64,000 nucleotides of DNA from Methylobacterium frigidaeris. GTDB lineage: Bacteria; Pseudomonadota; Alphaproteobacteria; Rhizobiales; Beijerinckiaceae. The position numbers were made by a program, and so were the translations under genes. Numbering within the stretch: the first letter of the stretch is position 1; each line of letters begins with the position of its first letter. Of the stretch, positions 22,910 to 32,228 are shown one piece after another. Location of the stretch: assembly GCF_022179185.1 (NCBI RefSeq), contig NZ_BPQJ01000030.1:1-64000 (forward strand), given 5' to 3'. The notes beneath the pieces are model-generated. The model worked only from the letters and a program-made list of their open reading frames with translations, was not told where the DNA came from and did not search any database.

Positions 22910-23295
22910 GGCGGCTATGAGAGTCGGTGCGGCCGCTCTAGAGCATTTTGCGCTGGACGGGAATTCCTCCTGCATACCGGCCCGCCGGCGCATCGCGCGT
23001 CGACCTCCCGCGGCCGGCTCCGGCCGGCGCGGAACAGTTCGTCCCGGCAACGTGCGGGCGCCGGTGTTCGGTTCTCGTGGCGCGGCTCGCCCGTTCTGCT
23101 TCGCAGGTTCGAGCGGCTTGACATGGTCGCTGTGTGGCTCGTACATCCACTCGATTTTGCAGTGCGAGAGAAATATTGCCGGATGAAACCAGGATGTCGT
23201 TTAGATGGATCGTGAGCACTGACCCGGAGGTCAATTTGTAGATATTGTATTATCTGTAATATTTCGCGGCGCGATCAGCAACGACGGGGACCGAC
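22910..23295. promoter_or_regulatory. aroC/glycosyltransferase intergenic region, AT-rich on its right side
   Basis: This 386-bp gap separates divergent genes. At 22940-22949 it carries AGAGCATTTT, the end of a repeat family also seen near 58980 and 59886. The right half (about 23130-23290) is unusually AT-rich (TTGTAGATATTGTATTATC), which marks the probable promoter region of the glycosyltransferase gene and hints at acquired DNA. No gene is visible here. Confidence 0.4.
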
Positions 23296-26200
23296 ATGAA
23301 TTTATTCAAGCTACCGCGACTCGGATCCCGCAAGAAGGGCGAAGGGCTCGATGTAAAATTTTATCGAAATTACTATGCAGACATGAGCGGTGCTTCCGAT
23401 CGCGAGGTCTTCAAGCATTGGGAGGAGTTCGGTCGAGCCGAGGGCCGCTTCGCCAACGAAGCGCTCGCGCGAGATTCTGCGATCTCCAGCGGCAAGCTGC
23501 CGAAAGATTTCGACGTCGAAACGTATTTGAAGCTGAACCCGGACGTCGCGGCCGCGATCAAGTGGGATTTTCAGGCGGTCCTCCACTACGTCGAGCATGG
23601 CAGGGCGGAGGGCCGGCCCTACGCCGACGCCGCGTCCGGTGCGGCCCGCGGCGGATCCGCCCTCCCCCGGGGGTTCAACCTCGCGAGCTACGTCGCCTGC
23701 AATCCGGACGTGGCTCGCATCATCACGTCGAATGCCGGCCGCCTGAACCATTATTCGGAGCACGGTCGCGCGGAGAAGCGCAACTACAAGCCCCTGTTCT
23801 TCGATGCCGATTTCATCTCGCAGCTCTACGGGGTGACGATCCCGCGCGACGCAAGCGTCGAGGAGGCGGTCGCCACCGTCAAGCAGAAGCTGCGGCCGTC
23901 TGAGGACCAGCTAGTCTATTTCAACGAAGAAGAAATTGCAAAGACCAGCAACATCAACATTCCTTATTTTTCTAAATATTTTGATCATAATTTCTATTAC
24001 TATAAATATCTAAAGGGAAGCGGAAAATTTCTGAACAGGGCCGAGTGCATTCGGCACTTCTGTGAGATTGGCCAGTACGAGCAATTCGACATCTCGCCCG
24101 ACGGCGTCTTCGACGACGACTTCTTCCGCGCCGAGTACGGGGCCGACGGTCCCGGGAGCGGATCGTCGCGACGGGAGCGCTACGCGCTTTGGTTGAGGAG
24201 CGGCGCGGACGAGCCGCGCTGGCCGAATCTGAGAGTGCTCGCGCATCTGCGCCACGGGGCGAAGCTGCCGCGGGCCGTCGAATCCTTCGTCGCGGCGACG
24301 GTCGGGCGGGAGGCCGACCAGGCGGAGCCGGTGACGCCGAGCCGGGTCATGCGCGACCTGCTCGAGTGGAAGCGGGATCTGGACGACCCCGAGGTCGCGG
24401 GCTTCTTCATCGATGCGGCCGACGCGCTCGCGACGCAGGGCCGGAGCGTCGAGGCCGCCGAGCTGTACGCGCGCGCCCTGCGCCACGCCCCCACGCACCC
24501 GCGCGGTCTCAATCACCGGGCGGACCTGATCCATCGCGGCGGCAACCTCGCCCTGGCCACCGACCTGCGCCGAGACGTCGTCGCGCTCGGCTGCAGCAAC
24601 GAGTGGACCTTCCTCCACCTGGCCCAGGGCCTGCTGGAACTCGGCGAGCCGAAGGCCGCGATGCGCGCCATGGCGGCGGGCGTGGAGAAATATCCGGGCG
24701 ATGTCGGCCTCCGCCGCCGGCTGCGCGAGTTGCAGGAGAAGTTCTTCTACGACGTCTGGGAGAAGAGCGCGGACGTCGCCCTGCTGTCGGGCTACGACGA
24801 GGCCAGAGCCCTCGTGACCGAGGCCGCGCGGAGCCTGATGCGGGACGAGGAGCGGCCGCCCGGGGCGGGCCGCGTCCGCCGCGTCGCGCTCTACGCCAAT
24901 TGCGACCTGCCGCAGTGCCGGTTCTACCGGGTCGAGCAGCGCGCCGAGCAGCTCGCCGCGGCTGGCTACGAGGTCGCCGTCTACGATTATACAAAAGATC
25001 ACGACAAATATATGTCTGATCTCACGAAGATCGATTACACGATCTTCTACCGCGTTCCGGCATTTCCGAACGTCATCGATGCGATCACGAAGACCTCCGA
25101 GCTCGGCATCGTGACGATCTATGACATCGATGACCTGGTGTTCGATCCGGAGTATTTCCCTCCGGCGCTCGACACCTATGCCGGCCTGATCGACGCGCGC
25201 CAGCACGCATCGATGGCCTGCGGCGTCAGCCTGTTCGCCGAAGCCGCCGCCGCGTGCGACTACGGCATGGCCTCAACGCCGAGCCTCGCCCGTCACCTTG
25301 AGCGCCGGGTCCGGACCGGGACCGTGTTCCACCAGCCGAACGCGCTCAGCAGCGCCCACCTCGTCAGCATGCAAGGACAGGCGAGCGCGCACGGTGACAT
25401 CGTCACGGTCTTCTACGGCTCCGGCACCAAGGCCCACAAGCTCGACTTCGAGCAGCTCATCGAGCCGGCGCTGGCGCGCCTGTTCGAGACCCACGGCGAC
25501 CGCGTCCGCGTCGTGGTCGTCGGCGAGATCACGGTCTCGGAGCGGCTGCGGCCTTGGGCGAAGCACATCATCGCCTCGCGACCGATCGCCAACGTCGCTT
25601 CCTACTGGGACCTGCTGCACGAGGCCGACATCAACCTCTCGGTGCTGGTGTCGGACACGTTCAACGACTGCAAGAGCGAGATCAAGTGGATGGAGGCCGC
25701 GATGTTCGGCATTCCGTCCGTGGTGAGCAGCACGCAGACCCACCGCGAGGTGATCGTCGAGGGCGAGACCGGCTTCCTGTGCGAGACGAGCGAGGCGTTC
25801 TACGCCGCCCTCGACCGTCTGGTCCGGTCCCGGGACGACCGGCGCCGGATCGGCGAGGCGGCCAAGCGCGCCGTGCTCGAGACCTACGGGCTGGAGCGGC
25901 AGGCAGGCCGGCTGTCCGAGATCATCGAGCGCACGACGGCGCGCCAGCTCGCCCCCCGCCGGAAGCTCGTCATCGTCAACGTGTTCTACCCGCCGCAGGC
26001 CATCGGCGGCGCGACCCGGGTCGTCTACGACAATGTCCGCTCGCTGCGCGCGATCCTGGGGCCCGAGTGGCAGATCGACGTGATCTGCACCCTCGAGGGC
26101 GGACCGACCCCCTACGCCCTCGACTGGTACATCCGCGACGGCGTGCGGGTGTACTGCATCACCGCTGCCAACCACCCCGCCATCGACAACGTCGTCGAGG

Positions 26201-27162
26201 ATCCCGAGATGGGGCGCGTCTTCGACCGCGTCCTCGACCGGATCGAGCCGGACCTGATCCACTTCCACTGCATCCAGCGGCTGACCACGAGCTGCGTCAC
26301 CGCGGCGATCCGGCGCCGCATCCCCTACCTGATCACCATGCATGACGGCTGGTGGATCTCGCCGCATCAGTTCCTGATCGACGGCAACCGCGCCGTCGAG
26401 ACCTACGATTTCAGCGGCAAGGCGTCCCTCGACGCCTTCATGGGCGAGGGCTATGCCCGCGCCAGGACGCTCTTGCGCTGCATCAGGGGCGCCACACGGG
26501 TGCTGACCGTGTCGCACCCCTTCGGCGCGCTGTGCCGCAGCGTCGGCCTCTCGGAGATCGAGGTGGTGGAGAACGGCGTGTCGCGCCTGCCCAAGGTCAT
26601 CCGGACCGCGAGCCCGACCGGCCGGGTCCGCCTCGGCTTCATCGGGGGGCTGGCCGACCACAAGGGCTACGGCCTGATCCGCAACGTGCTGTTCAACGAA
26701 CCGTTCAAGAACATCAGCCTGCTGCTGATCGACCACGCCATGCATCCGAACGAGCGGGTGACGGAGGAGTGGGGCAGCGTCCCGGTCGAGATCCGGGGCA
26801 AGTTCCCGCAATCGAGCGTCGGCGGCCTCTATGCCCATATCGATGTGCTGCTGGCTCCGTCGGTCTGGCCGGAGAGCTACGGCCTGGTGACCCGGGAGGC
26901 GATCGCCTCCGGCTGCTGGGTCGTCGCCTCGAACCGGGGGGCGGTGGCCGATTGCGTCGTCGAGGGCCGGAACGGCTACATCGTCGACGTCGCGGACGAG
27001 GCCGGGCTCCTGGCCGCGCTCCGGTTCATCGACGACAATCCGGCGATCCACCTGCGCTCGCCCGATGACAACGCCCCGATCCGGACAGCGAACCAGCAGG
27101 CGGAGGAGCTGGCCGTCATCTACGGCGAGGTCATCGACGCCGACCGGGCGAAGCGGGCCTGA
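23296..27162 (+). CDS. Large protein with N-terminal repeats, helical region and two GT4-type glycosyltransferase domains
   Basis: A 1288-residue predicted glycan-building enzyme. N-terminal repeats of about 35 residues follow the pattern FxxxYYL..NPDV...HY..HGRAEGR at 18-51, 71-107, 126-162 and, more divergent, 227-264. A TPR-like helical region spans about 375-480. One GT-B module spans about 525-870, with its donor-site block near 794 (KWMEAAMFGIPSVV); a second spans about 890-1285, starting KLVIVNVFYPPQAIGG with donor block SYGLVTREAIASG. No membrane segment is seen, so it is probably cytosolic. AT-rich islands (around 23930-24030) contrast with the rest. It stands alone without polysaccharide genes; the product is unknown. 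Confidence 0.82.
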   Translation: MNLFKLPRLGSRKKGEGLDVKFYRNYYADMSGASDREVFKHWEEFGRAEGRFANEALARDSAISSGKLPKDFDVETYLKLNPDVAAAIKWDFQAVLHYVEHGRAEGRPYADAASGAARGGSALPRGFNLASYVACNPDVARIITSNAGRLNHYSEHGRAEKRNYKPLFFDADFISQLYGVTIPRDASVEEAVATVKQKLRPSEDQLVYFNEEEIAKTSNINIPYFSKYFDHNFYYYKYLKGSGKFLNRAECIRHFCEIGQYEQFDISPDGVFDDDFFRAEYGADGPGSGSSRRERYALWLRSGADEPRWPNLRVLAHLRHGAKLPRAVESFVAATVGREADQAEPVTPSRVMRDLLEWKRDLDDPEVAGFFIDAADALATQGRSVEAAELYARALRHAPTHPRGLNHRADLIHRGGNLALATDLRRDVVALGCSNEWTFLHLAQGLLELGEPKAAMRAMAAGVEKYPGDVGLRRRLRELQEKFFYDVWEKSADVALLSGYDEARALVTEAARSLMRDEERPPGAGRVRRVALYANCDLPQCRFYRVEQRAEQLAAAGYEVAVYDYTKDHDKYMSDLTKIDYTIFYRVPAFPNVIDAITKTSELGIVTIYDIDDLVFDPEYFPPALDTYAGLIDARQHASMACGVSLFAEAAAACDYGMASTPSLARHLERRVRTGTVFHQPNALSSAHLVSMQGQASAHGDIVTVFYGSGTKAHKLDFEQLIEPALARLFETHGDRVRVVVVGEITVSERLRPWAKHIIASRPIANVASYWDLLHEADINLSVLVSDTFNDCKSEIKWMEAAMFGIPSVVSSTQTHREVIVEGETGFLCETSEAFYAALDRLVRSRDDRRRIGEAAKRAVLETYGLERQAGRLSEIIERTTARQLAPRRKLVIVNVFYPPQAIGGATRVVYDNVRSLRAILGPEWQIDVICTLEGGPTPYALDWYIRDGVRVYCITAANHPAIDNVVEDPEMGRVFDRVLDRIEPDLIHFHCIQRLTTSCVTAAIRRRIPYLITMHDGWWISPHQFLIDGNRAVETYDFSGKASLDAFMGEGYARARTLLRCIRGATRVLTVSHPFGALCRSVGLSEIEVVENGVSRLPKVIRTASPTGRVRLGFIGGLADHKGYGLIRNVLFNEPFKNISLLLIDHAMHPNERVTEEWGSVPVEIRGKFPQSSVGGLYAHIDVLLAPSVWPESYGLVTREAIASGCWVVASNRGAVADCVVEGRNGYIVDVADEAGLLAALRFIDDNPAIHLRSPDDNAPIRTANQQAEELAVIYGEVIDADRAKRA

Positions 27163-27261
27163 CCCGCGACGCGCGCAGGGGGCTCCTGGTGCGCGTCGCC
27201 TCCCTGGAACCGGCCCCTGCACCAAGGACCTCGCGCCCGATCACGGCGCCCGAACACGAAG

Positions 27262-27293
27262 CGCCCCGGCATCGATGCGTCGATGCCGGGGCG
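27262..27293. terminator. Hairpin after the glycosyltransferase gene
   Basis: Perfect 14-bp arms CGCCCCGGCATCGA / TCGATGCCGGGGCG with loop TGCG, 100 bp after the glycosyltransferase stop and 60 bp after the end of the convergent coiled-coil gene. The CATCGA-TGCG-TCGATG core matches the palindrome at window start. Confidence 0.6.
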
Positions 27294-27352
27294 TCACGTC
27301 TACGCAGGGTGTCGGTTGGGTCGGGCGCTTCAGGCCTGAGCGCCCGCGGCGT

Positions 27353-27820
27353 TCAGCGCCGAGGCTGGAACAGCGGCTGGGCCAGGGCCTCGGCCCGGGC
27401 CATCCACAGGTCGCGCTCGGCACGCAGCTCCTCGGCCCTGTCGACCTCGTTCTGCACGTGGGCGCGCAGGGAGCGCAGCTCGTCGGCCAGCATGGCCTGC
27501 AACTCGTCGTAGCGCCCGTGCTCCTGACGCAGCCGGGCCTTGAGCATCATGTTCTCGGCCATCAGCGCGGCGAGGTCGTCCGGCTCCGCGCCGGCCGCCG
27601 GCGGGGCCTCGGCCTCCGGCAAGGGAGCCGGCTCGTTCGGGACGACGATCCGGGGCTCCCAGGCCGGCGGGGTCTCGGCCGGCCGGCGCTGTGAGGGCGC
27701 GGGCGCGGCGCGGGCCTGGTCGGCGGCGTCGATCCGCGACAGGGTCGCCAGCCAGTCCTGCAGCGGGCCCGAGGGCTGCCGCGAGGCGGTGGTCTGCGTC
27801 TTCAAGGCCGGTTCGGACAC
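27353..27820 (-). CDS. Coiled-coil hypothetical protein
   Basis: No function is recognised. The 155-residue product has a Pro/Ala-rich, probably disordered first half and a C-terminal heptad-rich helix from about residue 82 to 145 (DLAALMAENMMLKARL, then ELQAMLADELRSLRAHV), a likely coiled coil for self- or partner association. No signal or membrane segment is present. It converges on the glycosyltransferase gene. Another reading frame overlaps it, but this one has the natural coiled-coil periodicity. Confidence 0.65.
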   Translation of the reverse strand: MSEPALKTQTTASRQPSGPLQDWLATLSRIDAADQARAAPAPSQRRPAETPPAWEPRIVVPNEPAPLPEAEAPPAAGAEPDDLAALMAENMMLKARLRQEHGRYDELQAMLADELRSLRAHVQNEVDRAEELRAERDLWMARAEALAQPLFQPRR

Positions 27821-28097
27821 GCCGCATCTCCTGCGAATCTTGTCCTCAGTTTAACCTCTCGCATGGTTAAGAAGCCGTAAATGTCGCCCCGATGCGGGCG
27901 CGCCGGAGATCGGACATTGACATCACCCGCGCAGGGCGATAGGCCCCGGCCTCTCAGGACGAGGTCTCGTCTCGACGCCGACCGGCCCATGAGGCCGGAG
28001 GTCAACGCCCGACAGCGCGATGCGCCCTCGGGCGCGAACGGCGTTGCGCGCGACCGACCCACCCGCTGCCCGTAAGGGGCGGCGCGCAGGAGACCGG

Positions 28098-28319
28098 ATG
28101 ACCAGGACCGACCACGCGCCGTTGCGCATCGAGGACGCGGTGAACGAGCTCTGCCCCTGGTCGGGCAAGCCGATCGCGGCCGATTCGCTGACGCTCTACA
28201 ACGGCGCGGTCGTGGGCTTCTGCAATCCCGATTGCCGCGACAAGTTCGAGCGGGCGCTCAACCACTTCGAGGGCGCCTTGCAGGCCCGGCGCGCCGCCTC
28301 CGCGGGCGTGAACGAGTAA
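28098..28319 (+). CDS. Small YHS-like cysteine protein
   Basis: A 73-residue protein with CPWSGKPI near residue 20 and GFCNPDCRDKFERAL near 42-57, spacing of cysteines reminiscent of YHS/TRASH-type metal-binding domains. It may bind a metal or be a small redox partner; orthologues in this group are sometimes named glutathione S-transferase, which the size makes implausible. The ATG at 28098 follows CAGGAG. It lies 19 bp before ffh on the same strand and is probably its operon leader gene. Confidence 0.75.
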   Translation: MTRTDHAPLRIEDAVNELCPWSGKPIAADSLTLYNGAVVGFCNPDCRDKFERALNHFEGALQARRAASAGVNE

Positions 28320-28338
28320 TCCCCGGAGACTGACGCGC

Positions 28339-29937
28339 ATGTTCGAAGGCCTCTCCGATCGCCTCTCCGGCATCCTGTCCGGGCTGACACGCCGCGGCGC
28401 CCTGACCGAGGCCGACGTCACCGCCGCCCTGCGCGAGGTGCGTCGCGCCCTGCTGGAGGCGGACGTGGCCCTCGAGGTCGTGCGCTCCTTCACCGAGAAG
28501 GTGCGCGAGCAGGCCGTCGGCGCCGTGGTGCTGAAGTCGGTGACGCCCGGCCAGATGGTCGTGAAGATCGTCAACGACCAGCTCGTGGCGATGCTCGGCG
28601 GCGAGGCCGGCATCATCGACCTCAACGCGCCGGCTCCGGTCGGCATCCTGATGGTCGGCCTGCAAGGCTCGGGCAAGACCACCACCACGGCGAAGATCGC
28701 CCGGCGCCTGACCCAGCGCGACAAGCGCCGGGTGCTCCTCGCCTCCCTCGACACCCGCCGCCCGGCCGCGATGGAGCAGCTGGCGGTGCTGGCGAAGCAG
28801 GTCGGGGTCGAGTCGCTGCCGATCGTCGCCGGTCAGTCGGCGGTGCAGATCGCCAGGCGCGCCATGGAGGCCGCCCGCCTGGGCGGCTTCGACGTGGTGA
28901 TGCTCGACACCGCCGGCCGCGTCACCCTCGACGAGGCGCTGATGCAGGAGGCCGCCGACGTCAAGGCGGCCACCAGCCCGCACGAGGTGCTGCTCGTCGC
29001 CGACGCGCTGACCGGCCAGGACGCGGTCAATACCGCCCGCGCCTTCGACGGGCGGCTCGGCGTCACCGGCATCGTGCTCACCCGCATGGACGGCGATTCG
29101 CGCGGCGGCGCGGCGCTCTCGATGCGGGCGGTCACCGGCAAGCCGATCAAGCTCGTCGGCACCGGCGAGAAGGTCGACGCGCTCGAGGAGTTCCATCCGG
29201 CCCGCGTCGCCAACCGCATCCTCGGCATGGGCGACATCGTCTCGCTCGTCGAGAAGGCGGCCGAGACCATCGACCAGGAACAGGCCCTTCGTGTCGCCGA
29301 GAAGATGCGCAAGGGCAAGTTCGACCTCGACGACCTGTCGATGCAGCTCGCCCAGATGGAGAAGATGGGCGGCATCGGCGGCTTGATGGGCATGCTGCCC
29401 GGCATGGGCCAGATCAAGAAGCAGGTCGAGGGCGCCAACCTCGACGAGAAGATGTTCAAGCGCCAGCGCGCTATCATCTCGTCGATGACCCCCGAGGAGC
29501 GCCGCAACCCCGACGTGCTCAAGGCCTCGCGCAAGAAGCGCGTGGCGAAGGGCGCCGGCGTCGACGTCTCGGAGATCAACAAGCTCCTCAAGATGCACCG
29601 CACCATGGCCGACATGATGAAGGCCATGGGCTCGGGCAAGCGCGGCATCGGCCAGGCGCTCGGCAACATGTTCGGCCTCGGCGGCGGGGGAATGGGCGGA
29701 TTAGGTAAGATGATGGGCGGCATGCCCCAGCCCACCCCCGAGATGCTGGCCGAGCTGCAGAAGTCCCTGCCTCCGGGCACCACCCTTCCGCCGATGCCCC
29801 CCGGCCTCGGCGGTCCCAAGGCGCCGGCCGGCCCTGCCGGCAAGGCGCCCCCCGCCGCTCCCGCCCTTCCGGGCCTCGGGGCCAAGCTCCCGGGCCTGCC
29901 CGGCCTCGGCGGCCTTCCCTTCGGCAAGAAGAAGTAG
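28339..29937 (+). CDS. ffh: Signal recognition particle protein Ffh (SRP54)
   Basis: Ffh binds 4.5S RNA and signal sequences and targets nascent membrane proteins to FtsY. The 532-residue protein has the N domain, the G domain with P-loop GLQGSGKTTTTAKIA (about 107-121) and LDTAGR, and the Met-rich M domain (SMQLAQMEKMGGIGGLMGMLPGMGQ region). A Gly/Pro/Ala-rich C-terminal tail follows the M domain, as in other Methylobacteriaceae. ATG 28339. rpsP and rimM follow, the conserved order in many proteobacteria. Confidence 0.97.
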   Translation: MFEGLSDRLSGILSGLTRRGALTEADVTAALREVRRALLEADVALEVVRSFTEKVREQAVGAVVLKSVTPGQMVVKIVNDQLVAMLGGEAGIIDLNAPAPVGILMVGLQGSGKTTTTAKIARRLTQRDKRRVLLASLDTRRPAAMEQLAVLAKQVGVESLPIVAGQSAVQIARRAMEAARLGGFDVVMLDTAGRVTLDEALMQEAADVKAATSPHEVLLVADALTGQDAVNTARAFDGRLGVTGIVLTRMDGDSRGGAALSMRAVTGKPIKLVGTGEKVDALEEFHPARVANRILGMGDIVSLVEKAAETIDQEQALRVAEKMRKGKFDLDDLSMQLAQMEKMGGIGGLMGMLPGMGQIKKQVEGANLDEKMFKRQRAIISSMTPEERRNPDVLKASRKKRVAKGAGVDVSEINKLLKMHRTMADMMKAMGSGKRGIGQALGNMFGLGGGGMGGLGKMMGGMPQPTPEMLAELQKSLPPGTTLPPMPPGLGGPKAPAGPAGKAPPAAPALPGLGAKLPGLPGLGGLPFGKKK

Positions 29938-30011
29938 GCGGCACCGGATCCGCCAGGGTCCCCCGCCCGCATCGTCGAACGATCCTCGAACCCCTCAACA
30001 GGAAGAGACCC

Positions 30012-30371
30012 ATGTCCCTCAAGATTCGCCTGACCCGCGGCGGCGCCAAGAAGCGCCCGTACTACCGCATCGTCGTCGCCGACGCCCGCGCGCCCCGCGA
30101 CGGCCGCTTCATCGAGAAGGTCGGCGCCTACGACCCGATGAAGCCGAAGGACGATCCGGCCCGCGTGATCCTCGAGACCGAGAAGGTCCAGGCCTGGCTC
30201 GCCAAGGGCGCCCAGCCGACCGACCGTGTCCTGCGCTTCCTCGACGCCGCCGGCCTCGCCAAGCGCCCGACCCGCAACAACCCGCAGAAGGCCGAGCCCG
30301 GCACCAAGGCCAAGGAGCGCGCCGCCGCCCGCGCCGAGAAGGCCGGCGCCGCCGCCGACTCGGCCGAGTAA
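30012..30371 (+). CDS. rpsP: 30S ribosomal protein S16
   Basis: S16 is an essential small-subunit assembly protein. The first 85 residues are canonical (SLKIRLTRGGAKKRPYYRIVVAD, then AYDPMKPKDDPARV), followed by an Ala/Lys/Glu-rich C-terminal extension of about 30 residues that is frequent in Rhizobiales. The gene lies 74 bp after ffh with AGGAAGAG before the ATG, and is followed 8 bp later by rimM, so the three form one operon. Confidence 0.97.
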   Translation: MSLKIRLTRGGAKKRPYYRIVVADARAPRDGRFIEKVGAYDPMKPKDDPARVILETEKVQAWLAKGAQPTDRVLRFLDAAGLAKRPTRNNPQKAEPGTKAKERAAARAEKAGAAADSAE

Positions 30372-30379
30372 GCGCGACC

Positions 30380-31075
30380 GTGGCGCGTCGCCCCGACGCC
30401 CGTCCCCCGCGCGGCCGGGCCCCTTCGGGTCCTGCCCACGGGGGCTCCGATCCGCGCCGGGGCGCAGGCACGCCGGCGCCGCAGCGCGCCAGCCTGACGC
30501 CCGCACGCAGCGAGGCCGGGATCGCCACCGATCCCGGGTTCGTGCTGCTGGGCGAGTTCGGTCGCGCCCACGGCCTCAACGGCGAGGTGCGGCTGAAATC
30601 CTACACCGCCGACCCGGTGGCGATCGGGTCCTACGGCCCGCTGACCGGGGCCGACGGACGCACGATCGAGATCGCCTCGTTGCGCCCGGCCGCGGGCGCT
30701 CCCGACATGCTGATCGCCCGGGTCGCCGGCGTCTCAGGCCGCAACGGGGCCGAGAGCCTGAACCGGCTCGCCCTCTACGTCGCGCGCGACCGCCTCGGGG
30801 CTGCGGAGGAGGAGGACGAGTTCTTCGCCGCCGACCTCGTCGGGCTCGCGGTGGTGGACCGCGCCGGCACTCCCCTCGGCACGGTGCGGGCGGTGCCGAA
30901 TTACGGCGGCGGCGACCTCTTGGAGATCGCGCCGGCCGCCGGCGGCAGCCCGGCCCTCCTGCCCTTCACCAGGGCCTTCGTGCCGGAGATCGACATCGTC
31001 GGCCGCCGGATCATCGTCGATCCGCCCGAGGACCTGTTCGCCCCGGCCGCGCCGCGGGATCCGGACGCCGCCTGA
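30380..31075 (+). CDS. rimM: Ribosome maturation factor RimM with N-terminal extension
   Basis: RimM assists maturation of the 30S head and binds S19. From about residue 50 the protein is a standard RimM: VLLGEFGRAHGLNGEVRLKSYTADP, then the PRC-barrel part with DLVGLAVVDRAGTPLGTV and ELLPFTRAFVPEIDIVGRRI-like elements. The first 50 residues are Arg/Pro/Gly-rich and likely disordered; no closer start is obvious, so either a GTG at 30380 (reported) or an internal initiation is used. The usual partner trmD does not follow. Confidence 0.9.
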   Translation: MARRPDARPPRGRAPSGPAHGGSDPRRGAGTPAPQRASLTPARSEAGIATDPGFVLLGEFGRAHGLNGEVRLKSYTADPVAIGSYGPLTGADGRTIEIASLRPAAGAPDMLIARVAGVSGRNGAESLNRLALYVARDRLGAAEEEDEFFAADLVGLAVVDRAGTPLGTVRAVPNYGGGDLLEIAPAAGGSPALLPFTRAFVPEIDIVGRRIIVDPPEDLFAPAAPRDPDAA

Positions 31076-31396
31076 GGGCGGCCCGAGGTAGACAATTCGC
31101 CGATGAGAAGCCCGTCCGACGCGATCGACGGATTCAACTCGAAAGACGCGACTTGAAATCCTCCATCGCGATTCCAGAGCCGCTGATGGTTCAGAAACAA
31201 GCGGATCTTTGTCCGCTTCGTTCTGATTCACCTGCACGTCTGGATTCCGGGCTCCCTAACACTGCCCCGGAACGACTTGACGGGTGTCAATTCAGCTCAG
31301 CGAAACAGGCACTCGCGCATCGAGTCGCGTCCACGCCCTCTCCCCACCGGCGGGGAGAGGTGACTTGTGCCCGATGACGGGTGAGCGTCGGAGCCC
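31076..31396. other. Gene-free stretch after rimM with repeats
   Basis: No gene is visible in these 321 bp, where trmD would be expected. The sequence 31229-31262 is a degenerate REP-like copy (TGGATTCCGGGCTCC then TGCCCCGGAA). At 31338-31361 CCTCTCCCC and GGGGAGAGG form a 9-bp hairpin, which may end the leftward mucR transcript. Confidence 0.5.
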
Positions 31397-31825
31397 TTAC
31401 CGACCGCGGTTCTTGCGCTGCTGGCCGAGGCCCGAGCTCTTGGCGAGTTCGGAACGCTGGGCGGCGTAGGTCGCGGCGACCATCGGGTAGTCGTGCGGCA
31501 GGCCCCACTTCTGGCGATACTGCTCGGGCGAGAGACCGCGGGTGGTGAGATGCCGCTTGAGCGACTTGTAGGGCTTACCGTCCTCCAGGCTGATGATGTA
31601 ATCCGGCGTGACGGTCTTACGAATCGGCACCGGGGGCGTGGGCTTCTCGGGCTCGGGCGCCGGGGGCGCGGCGACGCGCTCGAGCGAGGCATGCACGGCG
31701 GCGATCAGGCTGCCGAGATCCCCGACCGGCACCGAGTTCTTCGACACGTAGGCCGACACGATATCGGCCGTGAGCATGACGAGTTCGCCCGGCTCCTGAT
31801 CCTGAGTATCCACGTCTGACATCAT
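31397..31825 (-). CDS. MucR/Ros-family transcriptional regulator, copy 1
   Basis: MucR proteins are zinc-finger regulators that bind AT-rich DNA and act like H-NS, controlling exopolysaccharide, motility and symbiosis genes. The 142-residue protein has the N-terminal oligomerisation helices (LTADIVSAYVSKNSVPVGDL), a Pro-rich linker and the Ros-type core YIISLEDGKPYKSLKRHLTTRG...YRQKWGLPHDYPMVA; the zinc-ligand cysteines of Agrobacterium Ros are replaced, as in many MucR paralogues. ATG 31825 or the adjacent ATG 31822 starts it. A paralogue at 38534 is almost identical in its middle. Confidence 0.9.
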   Translation of the reverse strand: MMSDVDTQDQEPGELVMLTADIVSAYVSKNSVPVGDLGSLIAAVHASLERVAAPPAPEPEKPTPPVPIRKTVTPDYIISLEDGKPYKSLKRHLTTRGLSPEQYRQKWGLPHDYPMVAATYAAQRSELAKSSGLGQQRKNRGR

Positions 31826-32228
31826 AGGGTTTCCGCTTCGCGAGTGTGATGGACGGAGGCGTTGCAGCGGGCCGGTCCGGCGCCGCGCCGCCGCTCGGTC
31901 TTCTTGAGGGCCGTCACGCACCAAGTCCGCATGCGCGATCACCCGGTCCCTGAGACTTGGTGGCAAGTCTTATGCCCTGCCGCAAGCTGGTAGCAGCAAC
32001 GCAGGGGTCAAATCAGGTAGTTCCTGTGGATTTCACCGTGATTCAATCAAGCTGAATATACTCAAGGTTGCAATTTCCGATTTCACGTTGCCGATAATTG
32101 CATAAAAGTCTATCGGGAGCCGGCTTTTGAGTGAAGAGCCACGGCGGCAGCTCCGGCGCGGATCCGACCGCCGGTGGCGGTCGGGCGATCCGGACTTGGG
32201 CGATGTGGGGTGATGGGCCGGCGCGGGA
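31826..32228. promoter_or_regulatory. AT-rich mucR-1 upstream region
   Basis: This 403-bp stretch holds no gene. From about 31990 to 32115 it is markedly AT-rich with frequent T-A steps (TTCAATCAAGCTGAATATAC), the kind of DNA MucR proteins prefer, and GATTTCAC is repeated at 32029-32036 and 32079-32086, 50 bp apart. Autoregulation by MucR is therefore plausible; binding is inferred. Confidence 0.4.
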
